Shown: positions 11,248-23,720 of the stretch, in pieces | Position numbering within the stretch: position 1 is the first letter of the stretch | Layout of the letters: each line of letters starts with the position of its first letter | NCBI GenBank assembly: GCA_028023455.1 | Contig: JAQFVV010012572.1 | Location: 684,001 to 748,000 of the forward strand | DNA: 64,000 nucleotides | Direction of reading: 5' to 3' | From: Epiperipatus broadwayi | Taxonomy: Eukaryota; Onychophora; Udeonychophora; Euonychophora; Peripatidae | Translations under genes and position numbers: made by a program | Notes under the pieces: model-generated | The model's database searches: none | Seen by the model: the letters and a program-made list of their open reading frames with translations, nothing else | Told to the model about the DNA's origin: nothing

Positions 11248-12090
11248 CTAGATGAATATAGCCATTCCAGCTCTAAGAAGTCGAGAAAGAGATAGAAAGA
11301 CAAATATTAATTTATTAAAGATGAGTTTTCCAATAACTATATTAACTAATCTATAAACTATAAATATGTTATTGTATAGAACATACTGGCCCATTATTTT
11401 ATTTGATATTTTGTGATACCCATCTCATCTAATTAATAATTACAGCAAAATAAACAATGCTGATACATGTTGCTAACTCCTTTTCAGTCATGATTTGACA
11501 AAAATACTCCTTATCAAAAGCCTGACTTAGCAGATTAATAAATTTATTTAATACTTATTTTACTGTAGTTATTATTTACTTGCTTACATCACATACTTGC
11601 CTATGGCATTAATCTTTTTCTAATTTTATATCCAATCTAATTGTAACTCTTTACTGTATTCTGTTCTCCTAATGAAAGCAATCAATATTGTACTATTTAT
11701 AATATAAATGGTATCTTCTTCTCATGTAGAAATCATGCTCTAGTTCATTGCTTTTTTAAAAAATCTTGTATTATTCATTCATTTTTCATGTTTACTTTAA
11801 TTAAGATGGTTAGAAAGAAACTGTGTATGAGATGGATGGATGAAATAAGGAAGTTTGCTGGTGTGATGTAAAGAAGAGAGGCAACTGGATTAAACTTGAA
11901 GAGACTTTCATCCTGAAATGAATTGATAATGGTTAAAAGTGTTGATCATAATAAAATGGAAGTATTACTTCTTCATTATGCCTGTTTTTAGTTTTACATT
12001 AGTGTGTGCGCATTTTTATTCCCCATATAAACAAGAATAGCTTTTTGTTATTAGAACCTACATCTCAAACAAGAATAGGACTTAGAATTT
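11248..12090. other. AT-rich DNA without recognisable gene
   Basis: No coding region, RNA gene or repeat copy was recognised in this stretch. Confidence 0.55.
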
Positions 12091-12170
12091 TCAGACAAAT
12101 TAGATATTCTCAAACAAAATCAGGTTCTTTTCAGACAAATTAGATATTCTCAAACAAAATCAGGTTCTTT
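12091..12170. repeat. 40-bp perfect tandem duplication
   Basis: A 40-bp unit beginning TCAGACAAATTAGA and ending CAGGTTCTTT occurs twice without a spacer (12091-12130 and 12131-12170). The copies are identical. No function is suggested. Confidence 0.95.
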
Positions 12171-13330
12171 TAAATAGTTGCCTTTAGACATAAATGTTAA
12201 CCTTTCTGCCGTTGATCAGTAAATGATAGATAATTATTTTTGTATGGATACAGAAAAAATCCAATAATAATCTAGATTAATCAGGTATACTAAAAAAACA
12301 AACAATTGAAATATCATGCTATCTTCGTCATTGATAAAGTGGGTCCATAGTTTACCTTGAGCTTTATTCACTTTTATAAAGAAAAAGTTAAACGCTAGAC
12401 TTTTCTGAAACATTGATTTGATATTAAAATAGTTTTAATTCTGTATATAATTTTCTGTATTGTCGAAATGGGAAGCTAAATTAATTATTATAAATCCAAA
12501 AACAATTCTTTAAATCTTCTATTGAGAATTTACGATTCCCTTAGATTATAAATAATAGAGTTGTTTTAATAACATAGATATATTACATATCTTGTGTTTC
12601 TCAAAATTATAGAGAGCCCTGAAAGTTTCGTTTGATAAAACTTTTTTATGATCTTATTATATTCTAGTCGGGAATCTACGGTTAGTAGTTTATAAAATTT
12701 TATGATTTTTTTTTTAATTGAGAATGTACAACAGATTAACAATATCTCAGGTTCTGAAAAAGTATAATTATTAGGTCTATGTGAATAAATACAATACATT
12801 AAGTATTTGACTTAATGTATTATAGAATGTGCTGAATCACAATTTAATTTTGACCTCTTTACATGAAAACATTATATATTTATCAAGTTAGAATAAGTTT
12901 AAATAAAAATACTTTATTTATTTAGAGAAAAACAGATATTTTTTCTTCTTTATATTGACTTTACTTTTTTTTCTTTTTAAATTGATGTCATGCAAATAAA
13001 ATTAGCTTAATTTATTTTATATACAAATATTTCTAAATTTAGTTTGCTTCGCATGTCAGTTAAGCAAAAGAATAAAGAAATATATTTATAATAGATCTTA
13101 ATTGATGATAATGGGGCTTAAAATTATAACAACAACTTTGAAATATAGTTAAATTATAAACTAATATCTACTTCTCTATATTTTAATTTCCCCTTTAACT
13201 GAATAAAACTAGAAAAATTTCTAAACATATATATAGATTTTTTTTTTTTTTGCTAAGAAAGCCAGCTTATGAAAATTGCAAAACTCTCACCATCTGGAAA
13301 TTGTCAAATAGGGAATGTGGTTTTTTCTTC
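12171..13330. other. AT-rich DNA without recognisable gene
   Basis: The sequence is AT-rich, with poly-T runs at about 12706 and 13237. The open frame at 12566-12799 has no recognisable domain and low-complexity composition. Nothing else was found up to the minus-strand LINE tail. Confidence 0.55.
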
Positions 13331-14390
13331 ACTGTCACTTTGTGATGCACTGTGACTTCTCCTTATATGGAGTCAGGAATCTCTCAGCCACTCTGCCCAG
13401 AGGAACCTGTTAGCTACGTTACTTTCCCTTTCTATTGCCCGCCCTAAATTTTCCACTATTCTTCCCTATCCTGCTTCATCCCATTTCCACAACATAATAT
13501 TTATCAACTGCATAGCTTTTATATCTAAATGCCTCTTATCTTTTCTCAAACTCAACATAAAAACCAATAACCCACTTTTTGAATAATCATTTGTTTAACC
13601 CACTTTTTGAATAATCATTTGTTTATATTTATTCTTTGACAACTTCATTATTTGTACCCTTTCTGCTTTCAAGCATTTATATTCAATTAACAGATGCCTA
13701 ATATTTTCTATGCCTTCCTTACACAACTTGAAGACTAAATCTTTTCCATTTATGTGTATATTCCTTTGTTGCTAAAGATCCTGTTTGAGCCTAAAACAAT
13801 AAACTACTTTCCTTGCTATTATCGCAAATTAACTCACACCCAATATTCCATTTACTTTTATATATATTTAAACTTTTTTTACTCTGCATACTAGTTCTCC
13901 ATCTCTCCAACTCTTTATTCTTTATTCTTCTATCCCATTACTTACCACTATAATACTCAACAATTCTCCTAATACAATCATTCCACCTTTTGTATAAGTA
14001 TACTGCCATAAATTCTTTATCCAAATCTTCTGCTTACTGTACTATCTTTCTCACCTATCCTGTTGTGTGCCCTTTACTCATAACCCAATTAAATACTATC
14101 TTGGCTATTCTCTTCTTATCCCTAAACTGCAATCTACCAAGCATTTTCATTTTGCTTTTTGTATCTCTCATATAAAAACTTGACATCCTATTTTTCCTCG
14201 AATGCCTCCTTTGCCATCCACACATCTGCATCTAATGCATGTCTTTCTACTTCTTTATCAACCCCTTTCTTTTCTTTGCTGCATTTATCAATTTTTTCTT
14301 CCATTCATCCAAACAATATCTTTACTGAATTCATTTCTAATAAAGTAAATAGCAGTGTTTGTCTGATTGCCACAGCTTTAACAAACTCAA
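13331..14390 (-). mobile_element. 5'-truncated LINE copy (3' part)
   Basis: Read on the minus strand, this is a second copy of the LINE at 5.1-9.3 kb, covering the end of ORF2 and the 3' tail (equivalent to about 8200-9330). Landmarks include DEWKKKL-like codons near 14300, NWVMSKG near 14080 and the 3' tail starting near 13440 with GCTGAGAGATTCCTG. An internal piece equivalent to about 8300-8440 is missing. Open frames on the plus strand here (13990-14395) are antisense shadows. 5' truncation is normal for LINE insertions. Confidence 0.85.
13569..13624. repeat. 28-bp tandem duplication inside LINE copy
   Basis: The unit AACCCACTTTTTGAATAATC plus 8 more bases is repeated exactly (13569-13596, 13597-13624). 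The equivalent position in the longer LINE copy has a single unit, so the duplication occurred in this copy. Confidence 0.9.
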
Positions 14391-14640
14391 GATGAAGACC
14401 ATTTCTACATCAACCAGTGAGATAATTATGGGGTAGACGCCCATTTTAGTGCACCCATCCAGCTCCATCCAAGCTGTTGAAATGTAGCCACCCAGGTCCA
14501 GCAGATATCATTGATGAAGATCGCCAAATCAATAGAATGAAAGAGAGAAGTTCTTGTCACCCTGGTAATCCAAATGTGTATAGCATGTTCAGAGACCCCA
14601 AATCCAGATGAAGTCTCAAGATCCTGGAGGGTAAAATTTG
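14391..14640. other. GC-richer island of unknown identity
   Basis: About 250 bp adjoining the LINE copy are clearly richer in G and C than their surroundings. On the minus strand a frame of about 43 codons includes FHSIDLAIFINDICW (14555 down to 14500) and ends in a stop at about 14434. Another minus frame reads RILRLHLDLGSLNM. The minus strand also has a plausible 3' splice site, TTTTACCCTCCAG, at about 14625-14637. The two frames differ, so an intact exon would need an indel. It may be a SINE, a LINE 5' piece or a pseudo-exon; I cannot decide. Confidence 0.35.
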
Positions 14641-16736
14641 TTTTAATCTCAATATTATTTTCTTAAATATTACTTATATGTGTATATTATATAGCCATAA
14701 TTTGTTTAAACTCTAATTATGCCAAAGAACTAAATTATATTTCAGTAATGTGTGTATGTTAAATCATTTATCCACAGGATTTTTTAAGTTAGTCATTCTT
14801 CCACATTTAATTTAAATGCGGAATTTTAAAATACTATTAAACTGTGGAATGAATGCAGAAATGAGCGTACAAGTATGACCAAATATTTAATGATCTATTT
14901 TTTTTTTATATTGCCTAATATATACGTGTGGGCATAGAACTCAGACCACTTCATCCAAACATTTTTATGAATTAAGGGAAAACAAATTAAATAGTATCTT
15001 TTTTTTATTTGTGCAACTGGTGGTGGGATATTGGGATTTAAAAAATATTAATTGATATGTGTAATAAATATTTTATAACTTATTTTATTGTTGTTATATT
15101 TATTTTCTTTTAGTTCCTAAAAATCTAATAAAGTAAATATAATTCCGATAGCAGCTTTAAAATTTCTTTTTATATAACCTGAGATAAAAGAGGACTGAGC
15201 ATAGCATAATGGGATATGACTTTATCAGGTCTTAGAATGTTGGTATATGTTATGTAATGGGTTGGGGGTTGTATATCCTTCCAGTCAGGGATTTTCTCTG
15301 TCTGGGAGTGGCACGTAAAGACATGAATTATTCACGGTCTTTCAAAGTTATACAGCAATTAACCCTTTTGACATCCATTGGCATGGGAATGGAATAATCA
15401 ATTAGTATAATATAAACTTTAACTTAACTTGCAAACAAAAAGGCCATTTCATCACAGCTAGACAAAGCTTTAAATCGATCTCTCTTGATCACAATTATCT
15501 CTCTCTCCACCTTCACACTATCAACAGATAATTTGTATAGCTGTTAAATTCTCAGTTCTCTAAAGATAATTCACACACACACACACAAAAAAACAAAGTA
15601 TTAACTTTAACTAAACTTGCAAAACAAAACAGTTATGTCAGCAAAGCAAGACAATCAGAGTATAGCCTCTATAATGATCTGTTAAATTGGCTTCCCTGAG
15701 GTGAGTTGTTTAAAGGCCATTTATCAATTGGTAAGGGTTGCATGAAAAACTAATTAGCAGAAAAAAAAATTTTTACCTTTTTTTCCTCCAATATTTTAAT
15801 ATTATATGTGTAATCAATAGCCCTTTTTATCAGAGGATTATATGTGGTATGGTTATACATATTTAACAAATTTAATTTATATTAAGAAACACTCCATATT
15901 TTTGAACATTTTTACATCATAATCATAGCTAATATTAAAATAATGTCTCTCTAGTAGAAATCAAACTTTTTGTTAAAATTTCAAAATTAATTGATGGACT
16001 ATTATTTGGGTGTTGGTTAAAGACATTTCTACAATTTTCTATAAACCACTTTTTTTTTTCATTTAAAGAAGTCTCTTTTTTCATAAACAATGACTAAACA
16101 GATGATTTGTCTCTTTTTTGTCATGATTTAAAAAACTGAAATACATTTAACCAATTTTTAAATACTTGCCTTAGTGGAACTGCTGTTTAACTTCTATATC
16201 CACCTTAGTGAATATTTCCTTGTAATATACTGAGTAACAGTTTGAATTTCTACTCTGTGATAATAGCCACATTGGATCTGTGATAATAGCCACATTGGAT
16301 TTTTGAGAATTGGTTTAAGACATAATTTTTAAATTAACATCAGTTTACATTATGCTAAAATCATGTAGTTTATATTATTAGAAAGGTGAAATACTAATTA
16401 ATGCAATAATTAAATTTAAAAGATGTAGTTATTACATATTTAAAATAATAAAACAAATAAGATTTTGACCTTTTTTAAAATAATTAATTTTATGTTTTTC
16501 AAAATTTTTAAATTTTTATAAATAAATTTTTATTTTTATTAACATATTCACTTACATTTCTTATAAAATTTATAATAAAATGATATATAACATCACTTAT
16601 CTGAGACAATTCATTTGTCCAAAACATCAAAAAATAAAGATAGTGGCACCTTTTGTTTTTCCTAGAAAATAAAAAGAATTTTTTTCTTGTAGATGTCTGT
16701 GCATAATGAATGAAAGGAATGTAGCAGATATAAATA
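14641..16736. other. AT-rich DNA without recognisable gene
   Basis: The block includes a moderately GC-richer stretch (about 15190-15350), a short (CA)n at 15573-15587, and otherwise plain AT-rich sequence. No coding region or repeat copy was identified. Confidence 0.5.
16255..16300. repeat. 23-bp perfect tandem duplication
   Basis: CTGTGATAATAGCCACATTG plus 3 bases is present twice in direct succession (16255-16277, 16278-16300). Confidence 0.95.
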
Positions 16737-16987
16737 AATTATTAAAACTGGCAAAACTCTCCATACAGTAGTGCCACTTAGTGCCAACCAAAGTAATCAA
16801 TGGATGCCAGAAGGCTTGTGCATAAAAGCTTCTCACTGATGAAGGCCACAAGCCAGAAACTAGTCTGGGGATATTGGATGAGTAGGCACTAGATAGGGAT
16901 TTTATGCACAAGCCTTCTAGCATCCATTGATTACTCTGGTTGGCAATGAGTGGCATTACTGTATGGAGAGTTTTGCCTGTTTTAACA
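16737..16987 (+). mobile_element. Fold-back element with near-intact hammerhead at its apex
   Basis: The left arm (16737-16826) and right arm (about 16898-16987) are inverted copies with about 90 percent identity by eye. Landmarks are GCAAAACTCTCCATACAGTA on the left and its complement on the right, and TCAATGGATGC and its complement. The unpaired middle holds the HHR at 16830-16871 followed by GATATTGGATGAGTAGGCAC. The central block and the arms match the elements at 10.5 and 60.7 kb. No clear TSD is seen because the arms extend to the edges. The open frame on the minus strand here (16627-16956) is a translation of the fold-back. Confidence 0.8.
16830..16871 (+). ncRNA. Type I hammerhead ribozyme with vestigial helix III
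   Basis: CTGATGA (16836-16842) and GAAA (16856-16859) are intact. Stem II is GGC/GCC (16844-16846, 16852-16854) with loop CACAA and an A-A mismatch next to the core, where G-C is usual. Helix III is C16860-G16863 with a two-base loop plus the invariant A-U. The cleavage triplet is GTC (16863-16865). Helix I pairs TTCTCA (16830-16835) with TGGGGA (16866-16871), with two G-U pairs. HHRs with such short helix III occur in Penelope-like elements and retrozymes and tend to work as dimers. Confidence 0.7.
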
Positions 16988-19900
16988 ACAATAATGTGCT
17001 AGCATAAGAAATAGTGATCATGTGATATTTAGTGGTATAAAGAAGTTACTTTAAATACTCTTTAGATGTCTCATATTTAATACTTGATGTAAAGAAGGCT
17101 TAGATTTAATGCAATGTGAAATAATACTAATAATAATAATGATGATGATAATAATAATAATAAAGCACTTTTTATTATATACCCTGTCTTATTGTGCATC
17201 TTGTGAAAAAGATTTCATTTTGTTAGGCAGAATCCACCTAAAGTGTAAATTCAATTGAATCCTATAAAATGATTGCTTACAAGTACTAAAATATTACTAT
17301 AACCTTGCAGCAAAATAAACATATAAATAAAAAATACAAATATAACTTACTCAATAGAACTATTTATGTGTCTTCCATTTCTGATCACAAAGTCAATACA
17401 TCTACACAGAATGGTGTTAGGTGTGCTGCCATATCAGTTCATACTTCTGAAGATGCTAAGTGAGATGAAAGTGTATTGTCTATCTCAATTTTAGTTGATA
17501 AGCAATAATGCAGCTCCTGTTTTGAGGTAAACAATGCAGAACTTCCTTTTCTAATGTTGTAAAACTACTGAAAGCATGGCTTGAATACTCAGACACTGGC
17601 TAGCATCAGAAGTTGTATTATCTATGTACAATTTTATATGGGCACATTATGATTATCTGCATAGATTTATTATTCAAATCCTCAACTTTATTAGTTTTTA
17701 ATGATCATATTGTTGCACTATATCAAGACCAGAAAATTTAGTGATTGCTTCATCATCTGTTTTTCTATTCATTTCATATGAAGCTTTGAATTTTATATTG
17801 CACTGGTCTATAAAATGTCTAATTTTGCATATTCATTTAAAGTCTTTTCTTGTGATATCTGCCATTATTATCAAAATATAAAATATATGCATGATAATAA
17901 ATTTTGAAAACTATTGTGGGACATAATGTCTGCAAAATAAGGCTGCCTCAAACTTATACTTGATATGAGTTCCAAATATCTCCCAGTATCTTACAAAAAA
18001 TTGCTATTAACACAGCAAAAATTACAGACAATTAATGATTTGATACATTTTTCCAATTATACATTTCTTTTTTTTTTATTAACATATTTACTACTTTCGC
18101 TAATTATTGTGTCACAAATTTTGTTATTGAAAAATAAATATAAAAGAATATAAAATTGAATACTCATCTACAATGAAAAACTGTTGGCTTGCCTCACATG
18201 TAATAAGAAATTTTAGATATAGAGACAGTGAAAAGTCCTATATTTACTTGCTTTTCTATTATATTCAGTGGCATTTTCAGAAGTTGTCCAGGTAGATAAC
18301 TTGGTATACTGCTAGCTTCTATAAGTACAAGTTTCTTATCTTTTCTTTGATAATAAAGAAATTATTTCTTCCAAGACAGTTTCAGAGTAAGTGATTAATC
18401 AGAACTGCTAAGTGATAAATATCCTCATGGCCTAGAAATTTGAAAAGAATCATTGATGTTTGAATCTGTGTCAAAATCTTTTTTTTTCTGTCTAAAAATT
18501 TAAGACTTTTTTTTTTTGTAAAATCTAATGAACTAAAGAGAAAAAAAAATAAAGTTATTTAAATAAAAATTCAAATTTTATTATAGAAATATATAGAACA
18601 TATTTTCTAATAGATAAAAAAATAATGATGTAAATCAAACACAATCCATACCTTTTTCCTACAAATTTGAACTGAAGACCAAGAAAATATAAGTATTCAA
18701 AAAGTGTGATTCAGCAGTGGCTGGATAAGAATTTATTTACATTATTATGACCAGATTTTATGTTTATTTTTACAAACTGAAAATATATATATATATATAT
18801 ACATATTTCTGTTATTTTCCTATCTATATACAAATTCTATTTTATTTATTTTTTTAGAGTAAAAGAAAATGATTGGATAAATATCCTAGCTGGTTGAAGT
18901 GCAGACAATATGAAAAGAAACATTCAACTTTGATGATTTTAAATAAAACCATTTAATTTTATGTATTTTATATGCCTGTTAAAAAAAAAAACTGCACAAC
19001 GACAAAATAAAAATAATTTTACATTTATTTAAACATAAATATTAAATATAAAAAAAAGATCAGCAGTAGAAAAAGTATTTTATAAAGATAATATTATTAA
19101 TATTATTTGACTTCTATATTTTCTTATACCTTAACTATATTGTGTCAATATATATATACACTTTTTGCCTCCACAGACGAGGTGCCTTTTCTTTCACCAT
19201 CAATTTATACTCATTATTTGTATTAATTATCAACTAATGATCTTTAAAAAAACATTTTAATTCTTTTTTTTTTTAATGTTCTTTTTTTTTTTTAAATGGT
19301 GTTCATTTTGTAAATTTAATGACATCATAAAATAGTGATTTCATAACAGGTTTATCCGCATCGGAAAAATGAAGACATTAATTCTAAGAAGAAAAAATAC
19401 CATATAGAATTTATACATTGTGTACATTTATTAAAAATATATTTTGATATTGGAAAATAACAAATACAATGTAAAATAATATGAAATATGATTGTTCTAT
19501 GTACTTAATTTTCATCCAGAAATTTTTCCAAGATATTCTATATAGCTATTTGAGTTGGACAGCTGGGTTTGAAGACATGTAGGTGTCTGAAAATTTCAGA
19601 TTTTTCACTCAATAGATAACTTTTTAGATAAGTGCTTGGCTTTGAGTTGGGATCTTTAGATCTAGTGTCTGAACCTACCCTGGCTCCTCTGGTCAGAGGT
19701 TGGGGGGGGGGGTTCCTGACAGAGATATTTTAAATGCTGGTTCTGGCTAAGTATTTATCACAAAGCTTGTTGAGGAATTGGCAATCCTCATTGTTTATTC
19801 TATATCATAATTTGTAACTTATCATAGATAAATATGATTTTCATCATAAAATTCCATTCAATACAATGGATAATCAAACATTGATTATATATAACAATAA

Positions 19901-22900
19901 AATGCATTGTAAATAAGTTTAAAGAATATGCACTAAATGAAATATATGTTTCAATTAATTTTTGTTTAATAATAATTGTAAACAAAAATGCTGTCTTTGT
20001 AAATTTAAACCATTTTGGCTTAAAAAATAAAAAAAATAATAATTTGTGCGTTATGAAATTAATAGTCAAATTAAATATGATCAAAGATATTAAACATAAA
20101 TGGAAAATATTACTTGTTTAATTTTTAATCATATCCTTGTTATTCATCTATAACAGGATTTCGAACACATCCAAAATAATGAAGGCTTTCATTGAAAATG
20201 TAAAAAAAAAAAATGCAAACAGTACAAATTTCATTCCGTGCATTAACTAAAAACAAACTTTGATGTATTATCAAAGTTTCTTTTTATAATAAATTTTAAA
20301 ATATGATTTATTAATTCAAAACAACTTTTTAGCTATTTTTTTTTCATTAATATTTTTATACTTATAAAAATGTTAATATTACTCAGCCAAGAATGCTTCT
20401 TTCTTAAGTGTAAACAATTATCTTTAAAAAAAATGTAATTACTTACATTATTAAAACTATAGCAATCAATTATGCATTTTATTTTTTGATCTTATTTTAT
20501 TTAATTAAGATAGCATTTATATGAAAAAAATAAAATAATTTGCATCATTGATTTAAAAATAAATAAATAACAATGTTATCAAAAAATACAAAGTTTTATT
20601 GGCTACATAATTAAAAACAAAAAATATCAATGACTTAAAATAAAATGGTGGCCTTAAATTATAAAATTATAGTTTAAAAAAAAAATCACGCCAACTGAAA
20701 TGGTTTTATTATGCACTATATTTTACACATATGTTTGTATTTTTTTAAATTAATATGTCCATTTATTGATTATCACTTTTTTTATGCTTTATTTTTTTTA
20801 ACCTTTTTTTTTTTTGCTTAATACATATTTTTATTATGTATTGTAATGGGAATCATCCAAGCAAAATCAATAAAATAGGAATTATTTCTGTCTAGGAGAA
20901 TATGATTACCAACAGGCAACTGTGTACATGGTGGAGTGAATATACAACTTTTTTTATCTAATGTGATGGAAGTCATGGATAATGATCAGATTGGGCTTAC
21001 ATTAAGTACAAATCTTTATGCAGATCCAATCACATCCCCTGATCATCATCCTCTCCACATTTATAGTATTATTTTTATGTAATATAAAATAATATACTTT
21101 TAATTTGAATGTGAAAATTTATGAGAAACAAAATTATTAACTATAACAATAATTTTATTTACCACAATAGAATAAAAACAATATAACTGTTTTACATTTA
21201 CATATTTACATGACTAATATAATAAAATAATGAACATACATGACACAAAATATTTTTAATTATTATTTATTCAGTAAAAATCAGTTTAAAGATTTTACCC
21301 AGTTTACCTTATATTTTTTATTTTCTGTTGAGGTTAGCTTTTCTTAATCAGTAAAACTAGATTAGAATTCAGATCTCTGGTCATAACAATTGTAGCTTTA
21401 TATTAAAATTTTGTCTTTTAAATAAGTTCTTTTTTTCTTGTCATGCCTTGTAACTGGGGAAAACAGATGTGCTGAATATATATAAATCCTTCTCTTTTTG
21501 AAAAATTTCTTCTTATAACATTTAATTAACTGATGAATTTCCTTATAATATTAAATTGTTAAATTATGTTATAGCAACTACAATAAGTTCCAGTGATTTC
21601 AGATATATCAAGGCATTCATCAGTATTAAAATATTATTACCATTCTATGAATATGCAAAACGTTTGGAAAGATGACATTGAGCACTCTAATTAAAACTCT
21701 ACTCACAAATACATAAGAGTATGTGAGAATTCAAACCATTTTCCTGGCTTTAATTTTATAAGCATTATAGAGAACTATAACCGAAATCCCTCTCATATTT
21801 TAGAAGATGATAAACTGGATTTATTTATTTTTATTGTCTAGCGACTTCCTAAATTCCAATGACAATTTTATATTTTAAAAATAATTAATTTTATTTTAGA
21901 ATATATTATTTTAAAATACCAAGAAATAAATTATATTTCTGACAAATTATTTCATTTTTCAACTTGGCAATACTTTAATGATTTAAAATAAATGAATATT
22001 TGTATTAAAATTTTAAAATACATAAGAACTTTTTGTACTATAGATATAAACTATATCAGAGAGGTTACATTATAAGTATTAAAAAAAAAAAAGAAAGTGT
22101 GTTTTTAAACAATATTATAAACATATATATATATATATATATAACCAAAATATGTGCTTGTAATTGCTTTTTTAAATGTGTATATATTTGTAAGGAAGAC
22201 ACATGTTTTGGAAATCTACTATAGAAAACAGTTATTTATTTCTTAATTATTTATTAAAATACATTATTATAAATATTTATATAAATCAAACATTTAAATC
22301 ATATGTATATACATTATAATTTTTAAAATATTATATTAAAAGTAATAGATATAAGAGCAAATTCTAATATTTTCTGGTAATTTCGATGTCACATATCTTT
22401 CGAAATATGCAATAGAAAAGGTCTGCTTTTTAAAAAATAAAATCATTAATAATTATTATATAAATTACTTGTCATGATGAATAGAAATATTGATAAAACA
22501 TGGATAATAACTATGTTTATGCATGTTTTCTTTTGAATTGTGGAAAGGATTCCAGAAAGGGTCCAGAAAAATTAAATATCTCATTAATTGAAACTGCCAT
22601 TTTATAAGATTTTATAAACTAATATCTGAATAGTATATATATATGAAATAAAAAAATTACAAACTTGCATTGCATACAGCTAAATAAATGTCAATGCAAA
22701 CAACCTAACATAAAAATGCAGTATGAATGAAATGATGAAAGCATGTGACTATGCCACATTCTGGTAATTATTTTAAAAAGGTTCATTCAATTTTTTATGT
22801 ATTTTGAATCTATAGTATCAAATTAAATTGTTTTCCATTTGGGAAGCCAGTTGAACTTGCTGTTTGGAGTAATATGTAAAACAACGATTTTTTCATGCAA

Positions 22901-23384
22901 AAAATATAAATATAATTTTTGAATTCACTTACACATGTGATATATTGTCATTAATAATGAGAATATTTTATGTACTATTTACTTATTCGTGATTTACTTA
23001 CTTTTATTTTTGAACAATAATATGTTTATTTGCACTCCACTTTGCACACTCTTGCTAAAGTCATCTCATCCAAATAAACTCGGATTAAAATATTATAGCA
23101 TTTTATATTATTTCTGAGGAGATATTTAGTATTTCTTTCCCTAACAATGTGCAATGAGAGAAAGTGTTTGCTTTTAATTAAAGGAATATTTTCCGTGCAA
23201 TTAATCATAGAAGCCATATGGCTTTAAAAACTATCACTTATGTTTTGTTTTTGTTATTTTTTACTCCCAAATTAGTAAGGTTTTTAAAACAATATCAGGT
23301 GAGAAAAACACGTTTTTACTCCATTTAGTTAATCTCAACTTGAACCTTATATTACATATTTAATTATATATGGTGGGCATAACA
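16988..23384. other. AT-rich DNA without recognisable gene
   Basis: This 6.4-kb stretch has (TAA)n at 17126-17163, a GC-richer patch at 17380-17640, (TA)n at 18784-18800 and 22121-22142, a G run at 19702-19712, and long A/T runs. Patches at 19550-19790 and 20840-21060 are somewhat richer in G and C, but I could not match them to another copy or to a domain. Open frames such as 19800-20084 are Ile/Phe/Leu/Lys-rich and look random. No gene is called. Confidence 0.5.
17126..17163. repeat. (TAA)n/(TGA) microsatellite
   Basis: Trinucleotide TAA repeats with a few TGA interruptions cover about 38 bp. Confidence 0.85.
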
Positions 23385-23720
23385 ACAATATTGGCATCAG
23401 CATGGGATTTGTATATTTTATCATCAGATTTTCAATGATATGGATGGCTAAAGAGTTGGAGGTTGGAGTAGATTGAAGCCTGTCCATTGAAGTATAAAGA
23501 TTTGCTATCTTAATATAAACTGAGCACTGACTATATATATATATATGAGCAATGATAATCTGGACCAACTGATGAGTGCTGGTTCAGCATGAAATACACA
23601 TATATTGGTGATTATTTATCATTTCTACATGTGTGTGGTCATGTGTATCAGTAGTATGAGATAATGTGGATAGTTGAAGGTTGCTTGAAAGTCTGAATTC
23701 AAATCTCCTATATTGATATA
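23385..23720 (+). repeat. Dispersed repeat H, copy 2, with complete hammerhead
   Basis: This is the better copy of the repeat seen on the minus strand at 3955-4290. The plus strand carries the HHR at 23564-23609. Downstream, at 23683-23710, GAATTCAAATCTCC resembles a pol III B box, so a tRNA-like part is possible. A short (TA)n interrupts it at 23532-23546. The open frame on the minus strand at 23347-23568 only translates the repeat. Limits come from comparison of the two copies. Confidence 0.7.
23564..23609 (+). ncRNA. Complete type I hammerhead ribozyme
   Basis: All parts are present. Helix I pairs ACCAA (23564-23568) with TTGGT (23605-23609). CTGATGA is at 23569-23575. Stem II pairs GTGCTG (23576-23581) with CAGCAT (23585-23590) around loop GTT, six pairs with one G-U. 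GAAA is at 23591-23594. Helix III has A-U, T95-A602 and A96-T601 pairs with loop CACA (23597-23600). The cleavage triplet is ATA (23602-23604), allowed by the NUH rule though slow in known HHRs. No core residue is missing. The equivalent region of the 4.1-kb copy keeps the same layout. Confidence 0.75.

Noticed and set aside
13990-14395. Two plus-strand open frames rich in Ser, Thr and Leu
   Set aside because: Antisense shadows of the minus-strand LINE copy.
17446-17470. CTGAAGA followed by GAAA in hammerhead-like spacing
   Set aside because: The intervening bases do not pair and no helix I can be formed.
19690-19715. G run with flanking AGAGG/CCTCT inverse
   Set aside because: Short and without a second copy; not enough for a regulatory or quadruplex claim.
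21570-21620. Minus-strand CTGATGA followed after 16 bases by GAAA
   Set aside because: Stem II does not pair and there is no matching helix I. It could be a very old relic, but I cannot support it.
23395-23420. Second CTGATGA on the minus strand of the 23.5-kb repeat
   Set aside because: No GAAA box or closing helix follows it.
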